A stretch of 38,716 nucleotides of DNA from NCBI GenBank assembly GCA_024400455.1, contig JAKSMU010000019.1:1-38716 (forward strand). Reading direction: 5' to 3'. Source of the stretch: Bacteroidales bacterium. GTDB lineage: Bacteria > Bacteroidota > Bacteroidia > Bacteroidales > F082. The notes below the pieces were generated by a model. That model was not told the origin of the DNA. It saw only the letters and a program-made list of their open reading frames with translations, and ran no database searches. The position numbers and the translations under genes were made by a program. This document shows, piece after piece, positions 8,870-17,428 of this stretch; positions within the stretch are counted from its first letter, which is position 1, and every line of letters starts with the position of its first letter.

Positions 8870-9073
8870 TTATTTATTACCTTCGATTTCACGTCTTCTC
8901 AATTCAGTCAGATAACGTGCAATGTCCTTACGGGTGGCGCGGATCTGGTTAGGATTTTCAAGCGGTGACACAGCGTGATTAAGTTTCAGCTTAACCAGCT
9001 GGGTACGAGCTTCTTCTAAACGTTCGTTCAGATCGGCGATGCTCAGATCTTTAATTGATTCTTGCTTTTTCAT
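8870..9073 (-). CDS. rpmC: 50S ribosomal protein L29 (uL29)
   Basis: Small helical 50S protein at the polypeptide exit next to L23; part of the docking site for trigger factor and SRP. 67 aa forming a two-helix hairpin: KKQESIKDLSIADLNERLEE and KLKLNHAVSPLENPNQIRAT, followed by a Lys/Arg-rich helix (DIARYLTELRRREIEG). Length and position between rplP (17 bp) and rpsQ (19 bp) are normal. Confidence 0.95.
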   Translation of the reverse strand: MKKQESIKDLSIADLNERLEEARTQLVKLKLNHAVSPLENPNQIRATRKDIARYLTELRRREIEGNK

Positions 9074-9090
9074 TGTACTATACGACTTAA

Positions 9091-9510
9091 TTATTCAACG
9101 TAATCTCTTCTAACCACAAACTTCGTTGTTACAGGCAGTTTCTGAGCTGCGAGACGGAGAGCTTCCTTAGCGATTGCCAACGGCACGCCTTCTGCTTCGA
9201 ACAGCATGTGACCTGGTGTAACACGAGCTACGAAGTACTCAGGATCACCCTTACCTTTACCCATACGTACGTCAAGAGGCTTCTTGGTGATTGGTTTGTC
9301 AGGGTAGATTCTGATCCAAATTTGACCTTCACGCTTCATGTAACGTGTGACGGCCTGACGGGCAGCTTCGATTTGGCGAGCCGTAATCAAAGCTTCTTCC
9401 AATGTCTTGATGCCAAAAGATCCGAAAGCTAATTCATGGCCGCGGAAAGCGTTACCTTTCATCTTACCTTTTTGGGGTCTTCTGAACTTCTGTCTTTTAG
9501 GTTGTAACAT
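9091..9510 (-). CDS. rplP: 50S ribosomal protein L16 (uL16)
   Basis: Organises the A-site finger and contacts the tRNA elbow. 139 aa. Starts [19 protein letters not shown], the conserved opening. The loop near the peptidyl-transferase centre is [19 protein letters not shown] (residues about 77-95); its Arg is the family's hydroxylation site in some bacteria. The following [20 protein letters not shown] is also conserved. It lies 28 bp after rpsC. Confidence 0.97.
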   Translation of the reverse strand: MLQPKRQKFRRPQKGKMKGNAFRGHELAFGSFGIKTLEEALITARQIEAARQAVTRYMKREGQIWIRIYPDKPITKKPLDVRMGKGKGDPEYFVARVTPGHMLFEAEGVPLAIAKEALRLAAQKLPVTTKFVVRRDYVE

Positions 9511-9538
9511 AGTTACTTAACTTTTAAAGTTTACAAAA

Positions 9539-10267
9539 TTATTTACGTTTTCCTTCGCCACGACGTGGACCGCGACCTGCTGGGCGTGGAGCGCCCTGTT
9601 TCTTAGCAGGAGCTGCGACGCTTGTCGGGACCAGTTCTGGCTTACCAAAGATTTCACCTTTGCAAATCCACACCTTAACGCCGAGACGGCCGTAGGATGT
9701 GTGAGCTTCAACTAAAGAATAGTCGATGTCGGCACGCAGGGTATGCAGTGGAGTACGACCTTCCTTGTATGATTCGGAGCGGGCGATTTCGGCGCCGCCT
9801 ACACGACCAGAGATCAAAATCTTGATACCTTCGGCACCCATACGCATGGTACCCTGAGCAGCAGCCTTGATGGCACGACGGTATGAAACACGTCCTTCGA
9901 TTTGCTTGGCAATCGTGCTTGCTACGATATAAGCATCAAGTTCAGGTCTCTTAATTTCGTTAATGTTGATTTGAACTTCCTTGCCGGTGAGTTTCACCAG
10001 TTCTTTCTTCAGCTTGTCGACTTCTTCGCCGCCCTTGCCGATAATCATGCCTGGACGTGCTGTGAAGATAGTCACAGTGACATATTTCAAGGAACGTTCG
10101 ATGGCGATCTTTGAGATGCCAGCTTTGCCGAGACGAGCGTTCAGATACTTACGGATCTTGTCGTCTTCAACGAGCTTAGCTGAAAAATCTTTTCCGCCAT
10201 ACCAGTTGGAATCCCATCCTTTGATGACTCCCAATCTAAGACCTATAGGATTAGTTTTTTGTCCCAT
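9539..10267 (-). CDS. rpsC: 30S ribosomal protein S3 (uS3)
   Basis: 30S head protein at the mRNA entry pore. 242 aa. Starts [20 protein letters not shown]. The type II KH domain contains the GKGG loop at residues 77-80 (within [17 protein letters not shown]). The C-terminal S3 domain has [20 protein letters not shown] and [15 protein letters not shown] Gly/Pro/Arg-rich tail ([14 protein letters not shown]) ends the protein, longer than in enterobacteria but usual in Bacteroidota. It lies 23 bp after rplV. Confidence 0.97.
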   Translation of the reverse strand: MGQKTNPIGLRLGVIKGWDSNWYGGKDFSAKLVEDDKIRKYLNARLGKAGISKIAIERSLKYVTVTIFTARPGMIIGKGGEEVDKLKKELVKLTGKEVQININEIKRPELDAYIVASTIAKQIEGRVSYRRAIKAAAQGTMRMGAEGIKILISGRVGGAEIARSESYKEGRTPLHTLRADIDYSLVEAHTSYGRLGVKVWICKGEIFGKPELVPTSVAAPAKKQGAPRPAGRGPRRGEGKRK

Positions 10268-10290
10268 TATTTAATCTTTTTATTCTCCAA

Positions 10291-10698
10291 TTATTCTTCG
10301 TTAGCAATTCTGCTGTCCACAATCATAGTAACGTGATTTGAACGCTTGCGGATGTGGAATGCACGTCCGTGAGGGGCTGCCTGGATACGCTTCAGCGTAC
10401 GACCTTCGTCAACCCAGATTTCCTTTACGTAAAGGTTGCTGTCTTCAACACGTTTTCCTTCGTTCTTAGCTTCCCAGTTAGCAATTGCCGAACGCAGCAG
10501 TTTGTAAACTGGCTTCGATGCTTCCTTGGATGAATATTGCAAGGCATGCAGTGCAAGCTCAACTTTCTGACCTCTGATCATGTCAGCAACAAGGCGCATC
10601 TTGTAAGGTGATGTAGGAACATCATTCAGATGAGCGATGGCTACAGATTTACGAGCTTCCTTAATGGCTTCAGCTCTGTTATGTTTTCTAGCTCCCAT
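10291..10698 (-). CDS. rplV: 50S ribosomal protein L22 (uL22)
   Basis: 50S protein whose long beta-hairpin lines the exit tunnel next to L4. 135 aa. Motifs: [20 protein letters not shown] in the N-terminal part, [20 protein letters not shown] for the hairpin, and [19 protein letters not shown] for the conserved tunnel-facing segment. No insertion or deletion in the hairpin of the kind that gives macrolide resistance is apparent. It lies 11 bp after rpsS. Confidence 0.97.
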   Translation of the reverse strand: MGARKHNRAEAIKEARKSVAIAHLNDVPTSPYKMRLVADMIRGQKVELALHALQYSSKEASKPVYKLLRSAIANWEAKNEGKRVEDSNLYVKEIWVDEGRTLKRIQAAPHGRAFHIRKRSNHVTMIVDSRIANEE

Positions 10699-10709
10699 TG
10701 TTACCTATT

Positions 10710-10988
10710 TTACTTGTTACCTTTATCTTTATTACCAGCGTGACCTCTGAAGATTCGTGTCGGAGCGAATTCGCCGAGTTTGTGGCCAACCATGTTTTCA
10801 GTTACGTAAACAGGGATGAATTTGTTGCCATTGTGAACAGCGATAGTCTGACCGACGAAATCAGGAGAAATCATTGATGCTCTTGACCATGTCTTGATAA
10901 CGGTCTTTTTGCCGCTTTCAACGTTTTCCATCACTCTCTGCTGGAGTTTGTAGTGGATGTATGGACCTTTTTTTAATGAACGACTCAT
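10710..10988 (-). CDS. rpsS: 30S ribosomal protein S19 (uS19)
   Basis: 30S head protein that forms a complex with S13 and contacts A-site tRNA. 92 aa. Starts [20 protein letters not shown]; the core has [20 protein letters not shown], and the conserved [18 protein letters not shown] is near the C-terminus. It lies 24 bp after rplB and 11 bp before rplV. Confidence 0.97.
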   Translation of the reverse strand: MSRSLKKGPYIHYKLQQRVMENVESGKKTVIKTWSRASMISPDFVGQTIAVHNGNKFIPVYVTENMVGHKLGEFAPTRIFRGHAGNKDKGNK

Positions 10989-11012
10989 AATAATGAAATT
11001 TTCCTGATTAAA

Positions 11013-11837
11013 TTACTTCTTTCTTCTGTCGATAATATACTTGTTCGAAGCAGCCTTTGGTCTGCGTGTCTTGTAGCCCTTTGCCGGCAAGCCCTTGCGT
11101 GAGCGTGGGTGACCGCCAGATGCACGGCCTTCACCACCACCCATCGGGTGATCGACTGGGTTCATGACAACACCACGGTTGTGAGGACGGCGGCCCAACC
11201 AGCGGCTACGGCCAGCCTTACCTGACTTCTCAAGGTTATGGTCAGCATTAGAAACTGAACCGATGGTAGCCTTGCAAGCTTGGAGAATCATACGGGTTTC
11301 GCCTGAAGGCATGCGGAGGATGGCGTACTTGCCGTCGCGGCTCATCAACTGAGCGTAGGAACCGGCTGAACGAGCCATCTTAGCACCCTGACCTGGGCGG
11401 AGCTCGATGTTATGAACGATGGTACCGAATGGCACTTCGCTCAGATATAAGGTATTGCCAACGTTTGGCTGAACACCTTTACCAGAAATGACTTCCTGAC
11501 CGACCTTAAGGCCTGCAGGAGCAATGATGTAACGCTTTTCACCATCCTTGTAGTAAATCAAGGCGATGCGAGCGGTACGGTTTGGATCGTATTCGATAGA
11601 CTTCACGACGCCCGGAACTCCGTCCTTATCGCGCTTGAAGTCAATGATTCTGTATTGTCTCTTATGGCCGCCGCCTCTGTAACGGACAGTCATTTCACCA
11701 CTTGAATTACGTCCACCGGTGCTCTTGTGAGGAGCCAGCAATGACTTTTCCGGTCTGTCTGTCGTAATTTCGTCAAAAGCGCTAATAACTTTAAAGCGCT
11801 GACCTGGTGTTGTTGGTTTGTATTTCTTTAAAGCCAT
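11013..11837 (-). CDS. rplB: 50S ribosomal protein L2 (uL2)
   Basis: Primary 23S rRNA binder required for subunit association and for peptidyl-transferase centre assembly. 274 aa. The N-terminal OB fold has [20 protein letters not shown]; the SH3-like domain follows. The signature near the C-terminus, [20 protein letters not shown], contains the functionally important His (NPVDHP). The tail [20 protein letters not shown] is basic. It starts 2 bp after the rplW stop, suggesting coupling. Confidence 0.98.
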   Translation of the reverse strand: MALKKYKPTTPGQRFKVISAFDEITTDRPEKSLLAPHKSTGGRNSSGEMTVRYRGGGHKRQYRIIDFKRDKDGVPGVVKSIEYDPNRTARIALIYYKDGEKRYIIAPAGLKVGQEVISGKGVQPNVGNTLYLSEVPFGTIVHNIELRPGQGAKMARSAGSYAQLMSRDGKYAILRMPSGETRMILQACKATIGSVSNADHNLEKSGKAGRSRWLGRRPHNRGVVMNPVDHPMGGGEGRASGGHPRSRKGLPAKGYKTRRPKAASNKYIIDRRKK

Positions 11838-11839
11838 CT

Positions 11840-12130
11840 TTAGATATTGCTAAAAAAGTCAATTGTTTCACCTTCTTTCAAAGTAACGATAGCCTTCTTG
11901 AAAGCGTCGGCCTTACCGGTGATGACGCCAGCCTTGGTATAACGTGACTTTGACTTACCTGCATAATTCATTGTGTTGACGGCAGCAACCTTAACGTCGT
12001 AAAGTTTCTCAACTTCTTCCTTAATCTGGAGCTTGTTGGCGCGCTTGTCAACGATGAATGCGTACTTATTCAGCTTTTCGCTGATTGCGGTCATCTTTTC
12101 TGTAATGACGGGTTTCTTTATGATAATCAT
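11840..12130 (-). CDS. rplW: 50S ribosomal protein L23 (uL23)
   Basis: Exit-tunnel rim protein that docks trigger factor, SRP and SecY. 96 aa. Starts [20 protein letters not shown]; the central [20 protein letters not shown] and [13 protein letters not shown] segments are diagnostic. The ending (ETIDFF then SNI) is normal. It lies 28 bp after rplD and 2 bp before rplB. Confidence 0.96.
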   Translation of the reverse strand: MIIIKKPVITEKMTAISEKLNKYAFIVDKRANKLQIKEEVEKLYDVKVAAVNTMNYAGKSKSRYTKAGVITGKADAFKKAIVTLKEGETIDFFSNI

Positions 12131-12158
12131 CTCTTTTTCGTGTTTTAACGGTTAAACA

Positions 12159-12785
12159 TTATCCAAGGATTTCGTCGATTGGTTTGAGAGCGCTCTCGCA
12201 AATGAAGATCTTCTTGGAATTCAGAATATCATAAGTAGTCAGCATACGGGCCAAAGCGACCTTTGTGCGCTGAATGTTGCGAGCGGAAAGGACAACGTTC
12301 TTGTCGGTTTCAGCAAACACAAACATGTTTCTGTTGCCGTTGACTTTGAAGTTATTCAAAACGTTGACCATCTGCTTTGTCTTGATTGTATCGAAAGTGA
12401 AATCTTCGACAACTACGATGGCTTCATCAGCAATCTTTGCGGACAAGGCTGACTTACGAGCCAAAACCTTGACTTTCTTGTTCAGCTTGAAGCTGTAATC
12501 GCGTGGTTTAGGACCGAAAACACGGCCACCACCTCTCAACACTGGAGAGTTGATATCGCCACGGCGAGCGCCGCCTGTACCCTTCTGACGGAAGAGTTTG
12601 CGGGTGCTACCAGCAACTTCGCTGCGTTCCTTTGACTTGTGAGTACCTTGACGCTGATCAGCGAGATACTGTTTCACTGCCAGATACATGACATGTTCGT
12701 TAGGTTCGATAGCATAAATGTTATCATTCAGAACGACGGTACGGCCTGTATCTTCACCTTTAATGTTATAGACTCTTAACTCCAT
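12159..12785 (-). CDS. rplD: 50S ribosomal protein L4 (uL4)
   Basis: 23S rRNA binder whose extended loop lines the exit tunnel; in enterobacteria it also represses the S10 operon. 208 aa. The loop appears as [20 protein letters not shown] then [20 protein letters not shown], the conserved tunnel segment, without deletions. The start at 12785 overlaps the last 10 bases of rplC, so translation is probably coupled. No evidence for an L4-type attenuator was recognised upstream of rpsJ. Confidence 0.97.
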   Translation of the reverse strand: MELRVYNIKGEDTGRTVVLNDNIYAIEPNEHVMYLAVKQYLADQRQGTHKSKERSEVAGSTRKLFRQKGTGGARRGDINSPVLRGGGRVFGPKPRDYSFKLNKKVKVLARKSALSAKIADEAIVVVEDFTFDTIKTKQMVNVLNNFKVNGNRNMFVFAETDKNVVLSARNIQRTKVALARMLTTYDILNSKKIFICESALKPIDEILG

Positions 12786-13405
12786 CTCTCAATTTTTAAG
12801 TATCCGTTCTTTGGGCCTGGAATAGCACCCTTAACAACTAACAAGTTCTTTTCAGGAACGATCTTCACGATGACGAGGTTTGTAACCTTCACCTTTCTGT
12901 TGCCCATCTGGCCACCCATACGCAAGCCCTTGAAAACTCTCGAAGGGTAAGCGCAAGCGCCAATGGAACCTGGTTTTCTCAAACGGTTGTGCTGACCGTG
13001 AGTTGCTTGACCAACGCCTGCAAAATGATGGCGTTTCACTACGCCCTGGAAGCCTTTACCTTTGCTGATGCCACTGACATCAACATATTCGCCTTCCATG
13101 AACACGTCGACGGTAAGAGTTTCGCCTAATTGTTTTCTGTGGCCTTCTTCGAAACGCGAGAATTCGCGAACCAGCTTTTTAGGTGTCGTGTTAGCTTTTG
13201 CAAAGTGACCTTGCTCAGCTTTTGAAGTGTTCTTCACCTTCTTTTCATCGAAACCAAGCTGGATAGCACTATAACCGTCTTTCTCTTTAGTTCTGACTTG
13301 GGTGACTACGCATGGACCAGCCTCAATGACTGTAACAGGAATCATTTTTCCTGCTTCATCGTAGATGCTCGTCATCCCAATCTTTTTTCCTAGTAATCCT
13401 GACAT
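12776..13405 (-). CDS. rplC: 50S ribosomal protein L3 (uL3)
   Basis: Primary 23S rRNA binder with an extension reaching the peptidyl-transferase centre. 209 aa. Starts [20 protein letters not shown]. The extended loop is in [20 protein letters not shown], containing the GQ motif that is glutamine-methylated in some bacteria, followed by [20 protein letters not shown]. It ends YLKIERWS and overlaps rplD by 10 bases. It lies 42 bp after rpsJ. Confidence 0.97.
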   Translation of the reverse strand: MSGLLGKKIGMTSIYDEAGKMIPVTVIEAGPCVVTQVRTKEKDGYSAIQLGFDEKKVKNTSKAEQGHFAKANTTPKKLVREFSRFEEGHRKQLGETLTVDVFMEGEYVDVSGISKGKGFQGVVKRHHFAGVGQATHGQHNRLRKPGSIGACAYPSRVFKGLRMGGQMGNRKVKVTNLVIVKIVPEKNLLVVKGAIPGPKNGYLKIERWS

Positions 13406-13447
13406 TGCTACTTAAGCTTTTAATTTTTTTGTACTAGATAGGTTTGT

Positions 13448-13753
13448 TTAAAGTTTAATTTCTACTTCCACACCGCTAGGGAGCTCCAGCTTCATCAGTG
13501 CGTCGATCGTCTGAGAGGTCGAGTTGTAAATGTCGAGCAGTCTCTTGTAAGTTGAAAGCTCGAATTGTTCTCTTGACTTCTTGTGAACGAAGGTTGAACG
13601 CAAGACAGTGTAGATCTTCTTGTTGGTCGGCAACGGGATAGGACCGCTGACGATTGCTCCAGTCGACTTGATGGTTTTAACGATCTTCTCGGCTGACTTG
13701 TCAACCAAGTTGTGGTCGTGCGACTTTAATTTAATTCTAATTCTCTGGCTCAC
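13448..13753 (-). CDS. rpsJ: 30S ribosomal protein S10 (uS10)
   Basis: 30S head protein; free S10 (NusE) also forms the antitermination complex with NusB and can link RNA polymerase to the ribosome. 101 aa. Starts [20 protein letters not shown], and contains the near-universal [18 protein letters not shown] with [18 protein letters not shown]. It lies 28 bp after fusA, with no separate S10 promoter visible, so the str and S10 groups form one transcript here. Confidence 0.97.
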   Translation of the reverse strand: MSQRIRIKLKSHDHNLVDKSAEKIVKTIKSTGAIVSGPIPLPTNKKIYTVLRSTFVHKKSREQFELSTYKRLLDIYNSTSQTIDALMKLELPSGVEVEIKL

Positions 13754-13781
13754 AATAATTATTATTTATTGAATTATTTTC

Positions 13782-15902
13782 TTAAATGAAAAATAGTCCT
13801 TTTGCCTTTTTAATCACCACATCGGCAATGGCTTCAGGGACAGGAGCGTAATGGCTCAACTCCATACTGAAGTTGGCACGGCCCGACGACAGGGAACGCA
13901 AGGTGGTAATGTATCCAAACATCTCTGCCAGCGGAACGTCTGCCTTGACTACCTGAGAGCCTATCTCAGCAATGACTTCACGCAATATAGATCTCTTTTT
14001 GTTCAAATCGCCCGTCACATCACCTAAGTATTGGTCGGGGCAACGTACTTCAACTTTCATGATAGGTTCCATAAGGACTGCACCTGCCTTGAGGCCGGCT
14101 TCCTTGAAGGCGATGCTGGCGCAACTCTCAAACGAAAGCGCGTCGCTATCAACCGGATGGAACGAACCATCTGTAAGGGTCACTTTGAGATTCTCAACCG
14201 GGAATCCTGCCAGCACACCAGTGTTCATGGCTCCCTTGAAGCCCTTCTCGATGGCCGGAATGAATTCGCGTGGTATCACGCCATTCTTCGTATTGTCGAC
14301 AAACTGCAATCCCATAACACCTGCATCGGCCGGACCCATTGTAAACTCGATGTCAGCGAACTTACCCTTGCCACCGGTCTGTTTTTTATAGACTTCACGA
14401 TGCTGAATTGTTTGAGTAAAGGCTTCCTTGTATGCGACCTGTGGACGACCGGAATTGACTTCGACGCCGAATTCCCTCTTTAAACGGTCCAAAATAATAT
14501 CAAGGTGTAATTCGCCCATACCTGACAATATGGTCTGACCCGAATTTTCATCGGTGTGTACGAAAAGCGTAGGATCTTCCTCAACCAGTTTGGTCAAAGA
14601 AAGAGCCAATTTGTCGAGATCTGCTGTGACTTTAGGCTCAACGGCGATGTTAACCACTGGATCTGGGAACTTGATGTTCTCGAGGATCAGCGGCTTGTTT
14701 TCAACCGTCAACGTATCACCCGTGCGGATGAGTTTGAAACCGACTGCAGCGCCAATGTCGCCCGCTGAAATTTCATCCATTGGGTTCTGTTTGTTGGCGT
14801 GCATCTGAACGATTTTAGCAATGCGTTCACGTTTGCCGGTCGAAACGTTCATGACGGTTTCGCCTGCCTTTAAGGTACCCGAATAAACGCGGAAGAAAGC
14901 AAGACGACCGACGAAAGGATCAGTAGCAATCTTGAATGCCAGAGCGCAGAACGGTCCGTTAGGATCGGCCTTGCGGATTTCCTCTTCTTCGGTCTTAGGA
15001 TTGATGCCCGTGACATGGTCGATGTCCAAAGGACTTGGCAGATAGTTGACGATGCCGTCGAGGAGCATCTGCACGCCTTTGTTCTTAAAAGATGAACCGC
15101 ACATTACCGGGCAAATGCGAAGGTCAAGCGTTTCCTTGCGAATCTGAGCGATAAGCTCTTCTTCGGTAATGTTGTCAGGGTTTTCCATATACTTTTCAAA
15201 CAGTTCGTCGTTATCTTCAGCGGCGCCTTCGATAAGCTTGGTACGGTATTCTGCAACCATATCCTTCATATCTTCAGGGATTTCCACTTCGTTGAAAACG
15301 GAACCGTTGTCTTCTTCTTCCCAAACGTATGCCTTGTTCTTGATCAGGTCGACGACACCGATGAAGTTATCTTCGGCGCCGATAGGCAGCTGAATCGGGA
15401 CAGGAGTAGCATGGAGTCTGTCTTCAATCTGGTCCATGACCTTGAAGAAGTCGGCTCCTACCCTATCCATCTTGTTGACGTAGCAAATACGTGGTACCTT
15501 ATATTTATTAGCCTGATGCCAAACGGTCTCTGACTGAGGCTCGACACCGCCGACAGCGCAAAAGATAGCGATAGCGCCATCCAAAACACGCAGCGAACGT
15601 TCAACTTCAACAGTGAAGTCGACGTGGCCGGGAGTATCGATGATATTGATCTTATATGCCTCATTATTAAGGTGCCAGAACACCGTAGTAGCAGCTGAAG
15701 TGATGGTTATGCCGCGCTCCTGTTCCTGGACCATCCAGTCCATGGTGGCAGCGCCGTCGTGAACCTCACCGATCTTATGACTACGGCCAGTATAATAGAG
15801 GATGCGCTCGGTCGTAGTGGTCTTACCGGCATCGATGTGCGCCATAATACCAATGTTACGGACGAGTGTCAAGTTGTTCATATTATCCTGGACGTTTTGC
15901 AT
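13782..15902 (-). CDS. fusA: Elongation factor G
   Basis: GTPase that drives translocation and, with RRF, ribosome recycling. 706 aa. G domain: P-loop [12 protein letters not shown] (residues 21-32), switch [10 protein letters not shown], and NKMD. Domain II, III ([20 protein letters not shown]), IV ([19 protein letters not shown]) and V follow. Domain V is unusual: at residues about 632-654 the common RRGxIxGM loop after GDLN is replaced by [14 protein letters not shown] with no length change. Met8 (start at 15881) is an alternative start closer to the family norm. It lies 21 bp after rpsG. Confidence 0.96.
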   Translation of the reverse strand: MQNVQDNMNNLTLVRNIGIMAHIDAGKTTTTERILYYTGRSHKIGEVHDGAATMDWMVQEQERGITITSAATTVFWHLNNEAYKINIIDTPGHVDFTVEVERSLRVLDGAIAIFCAVGGVEPQSETVWHQANKYKVPRICYVNKMDRVGADFFKVMDQIEDRLHATPVPIQLPIGAEDNFIGVVDLIKNKAYVWEEEDNGSVFNEVEIPEDMKDMVAEYRTKLIEGAAEDNDELFEKYMENPDNITEEELIAQIRKETLDLRICPVMCGSSFKNKGVQMLLDGIVNYLPSPLDIDHVTGINPKTEEEEIRKADPNGPFCALAFKIATDPFVGRLAFFRVYSGTLKAGETVMNVSTGKRERIAKIVQMHANKQNPMDEISAGDIGAAVGFKLIRTGDTLTVENKPLILENIKFPDPVVNIAVEPKVTADLDKLALSLTKLVEEDPTLFVHTDENSGQTILSGMGELHLDIILDRLKREFGVEVNSGRPQVAYKEAFTQTIQHREVYKKQTGGKGKFADIEFTMGPADAGVMGLQFVDNTKNGVIPREFIPAIEKGFKGAMNTGVLAGFPVENLKVTLTDGSFHPVDSDALSFESCASIAFKEAGLKAGAVLMEPIMKVEVRCPDQYLGDVTGDLNKKRSILREVIAEIGSQVVKADVPLAEMFGYITTLRSLSSGRANFSMELSHYAPVPEAIADVVIKKAKGLFFI

Positions 15903-15923
15903 AATTAGTTCAATCTAACTCTA

Positions 15924-16391
15924 TTAGAATCTGAAATGCGAGAATGCCTTGTTAGCATCTGCCATTCTGTGGATTTCTTCTTTCTTCTTGAATGCAGAAC
16001 CTTCTTCCTTGTAAGCTGCCATGATTTCCGAAGCGAGCTTCAGAGCCATCGATTTCTCGTGACGTTTGCGGGCATAACCGATCAGGTTCTTCATACCGAT
16101 GCTCTGCTTACGGGCAGGACGGATTTCTGAAGGAATCTGGAAGGTAGCACCACCAATACGACGGCTTCTTACTTCCACTTGAGGGGTAACGTTGGCCAGA
16201 GCCTTCTTCCACACCTCAACTGGATTTTCGTTGAGCTTACTTTCAACGATGTCCATTGCTTCGTAGAAAATCTGATAAGCCAAATTCTTCTTACCTTCAA
16301 GCATGATGTTGTTCACGAACTTAGTGACCAAAACATCATTGTACTTTGGGTCAGGAAGGATAATTCTCTTCTTTGGTTTAGCTTTTCTCAT
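15924..16391 (-). CDS. rpsG: 30S ribosomal protein S7 (uS7)
   Basis: Primary binder that nucleates the 30S head at the mRNA exit and E site; in E. coli it represses the str operon. 155 aa. Starts [20 protein letters not shown]; the beta-hairpin at the E site has [20 protein letters not shown]. The helical core has [20 protein letters not shown], and the end [20 protein letters not shown] is conserved. It lies 31 bp after rpsL, a gap too short for the E. coli-style S7 target structure between these genes. Confidence 0.97.
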   Translation of the reverse strand: MRKAKPKKRIILPDPKYNDVLVTKFVNNIMLEGKKNLAYQIFYEAMDIVESKLNENPVEVWKKALANVTPQVEVRSRRIGGATFQIPSEIRPARKQSIGMKNLIGYARKRHEKSMALKLASEIMAAYKEEGSAFKKKEEIHRMADANKAFSHFRF

Positions 16392-16422
16392 GTCTTTAAG
16401 TCTTTACTTTTTGACTAATCAC

Positions 16423-16812
16423 TTATTTCTTTGCGGCTGTTTTTTTAGGTCGTTTAGCACCGTATTTAGATCTACGCTGGCGGCGGCCATCAACACCCGA
16501 TGTATCCAATGCACCACGGATGATGTGATAACGCACACCTGGCAAATCCTTAACACGACCTCCTCTGATCATGACGATAGAGTGTTCCTGCAGGTTATGG
16601 CCTTCGCCCGGGATGTATGCGTTGACTTCCTTCTGGTTGGTCAAACGAACCCTAGCAACCTTACGCATTGCTGAGTTAGGCTTTTTAGGGGTTGTCGTGT
16701 AAACACGAACGCACACGCCACGACGCTGTGGACATGAATCCAATGCTGGTGACTTACTCTTGTCGATCAATTTCTGGCGCCCTTTGCGCACTAATTGTTG
16801 AATAGTCGGCAT
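16423..16812 (-). CDS. rpsL: 30S ribosomal protein S12 (uS12)
   Basis: Decoding-centre protein that monitors codon-anticodon pairing. 129 aa. Starts [20 protein letters not shown]. The loop [20 protein letters not shown] contains Lys43, and [20 protein letters not shown] contains Lys88, so the residues commonly mutated in streptomycin resistance are wild type. Asp89, the methylthiolation site, is also kept. A long Lys/Arg tail ends the protein ([16 protein letters not shown]). It is the first gene of the super-operon, behind a structured leader of about 270 nt. Confidence 0.98.
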   Translation of the reverse strand: MPTIQQLVRKGRQKLIDKSKSPALDSCPQRRGVCVRVYTTTPKKPNSAMRKVARVRLTNQKEVNAYIPGEGHNLQEHSIVMIRGGRVKDLPGVRYHIIRGALDTSGVDGRRQRRSKYGAKRPKKTAAKK

Positions 16813-17086
16813 TTTAATTTGTTAGGTTTAATTTAATTAGTTTATTTACTCCCTCTCACGAGGACTATTTTTATCAAACACAAGCCAAATTTGCTCGAAG
16901 GCACCGCTTTCAAGATGTAGTTGGGAAACACAATAAGCCATACGGCTTAGAAGTCTATAAACCCACGATGCAAAATAAACGCTTGACTTTTAATGTCTTA
17001 CACCGTGCAGAAACCTATCACGTTTAACTTATCAGGTTCCTAACTATATCATTTTCAAGGGTAAACCCTCTTTCAATTCAGCGCGG
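16813..17086 (-). ncRNA. Structured 5' leader of the rpsL operon (candidate cis-regulatory RNA)
   Basis: Between the -7 box at 17087-17094 and rpsL the transcribed strand has at least four stem-loops in order: GAGGG/CCCTT with a 4-nt loop (17057-17070); GGAACCT/AGGTTTC, 7 bp with a G-T pair and a 17-nt loop (17010-17040); TAAGCC/GGCTTA with a 4-nt loop (16934-16949); and CCTC/GAGG capped by a GTGA tetraloop (16852-16863). The stretch 16870-16985 is notably less A/T-rich than flanking intergenic DNA, as expected for a structured RNA. Long ribosomal leaders usually bind an operon product. No database match was possible, so the class is unknown. Confidence 0.55.
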
Positions 17087-17094
17087 CAAAAGTA
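17087..17094 (-). promoter_or_regulatory. -7 box of the rpsL operon promoter
   Basis: The coding-strand sequence is TACTTTTG, a perfect TAnnTTTG element, giving a predicted transcript start near 17080 and a leader of about 268 nt. The sequence 19 bp upstream is not TTTG, so the -33 half is weak. No other match to the consensus lies closer to rpsL. Confidence 0.65.
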
Positions 17095-17221
17095 CAACAA
17101 ATTTCGTTACGCTGTACATTATTTGGATTATTTTTTCTCATTTTTATTCAATTCATTGATTTACAATTATTTATAAATAATCAATTGCAGCATTTCTTTC
17201 ACTTTATCCTCATATTAATAC

Positions 17222-17271
17222 AATTAATGCTCAAATACACAGCATTAATTGCTGATTAATGCGTCATTAAT
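17222..17271. repeat. Cluster of ATTAATG/CATTAAT inverted repeats
   Basis: AATTAATG (17222-17229) and CATTAATT (17243-17250) form an 8-bp dyad around 13 bp; ATTAATG (17255-17261) and CATTAAT (17265-17271) form a 7-bp dyad around CGT. Thus four copies of the same 7-mer alternate in orientation within 50 bp. The cluster lies about 130 bp upstream of the rpsL -7 box and downstream of the DPP IV terminator. The rest of 17101-17337 is A/T-rich and shows no gene. Confidence 0.7.
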
Positions 17272-17337
17272 GACATGAAATTCACTTTACACGGCATCTT
17301 TTTCAACGATTAATATCCGAAACGTGCATTTAGCATG

Positions 17338-17368
17338 AAAAAAGCCGACGACCTACATCATCGGCTTT
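17338..17368 (-). terminator. Intrinsic terminator of the dipeptidyl peptidase gene
   Basis: On the minus strand an 11-bp stem (AAAGCCGATGA paired with TCGTCGGCTTT, one G-T pair, 6-nt loop) is followed by a run of six T. It lies about 60 bp after the stop codon of the S9 protease gene and separates it from the rpsL promoter region. Confidence 0.88.
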
Positions 17369-17428
17369 ATCAAACGTCTGTTTTTGTCAAAGGCTCATTT
17401 CGACAAGCTCAATGAGCTATGAGAAAAC

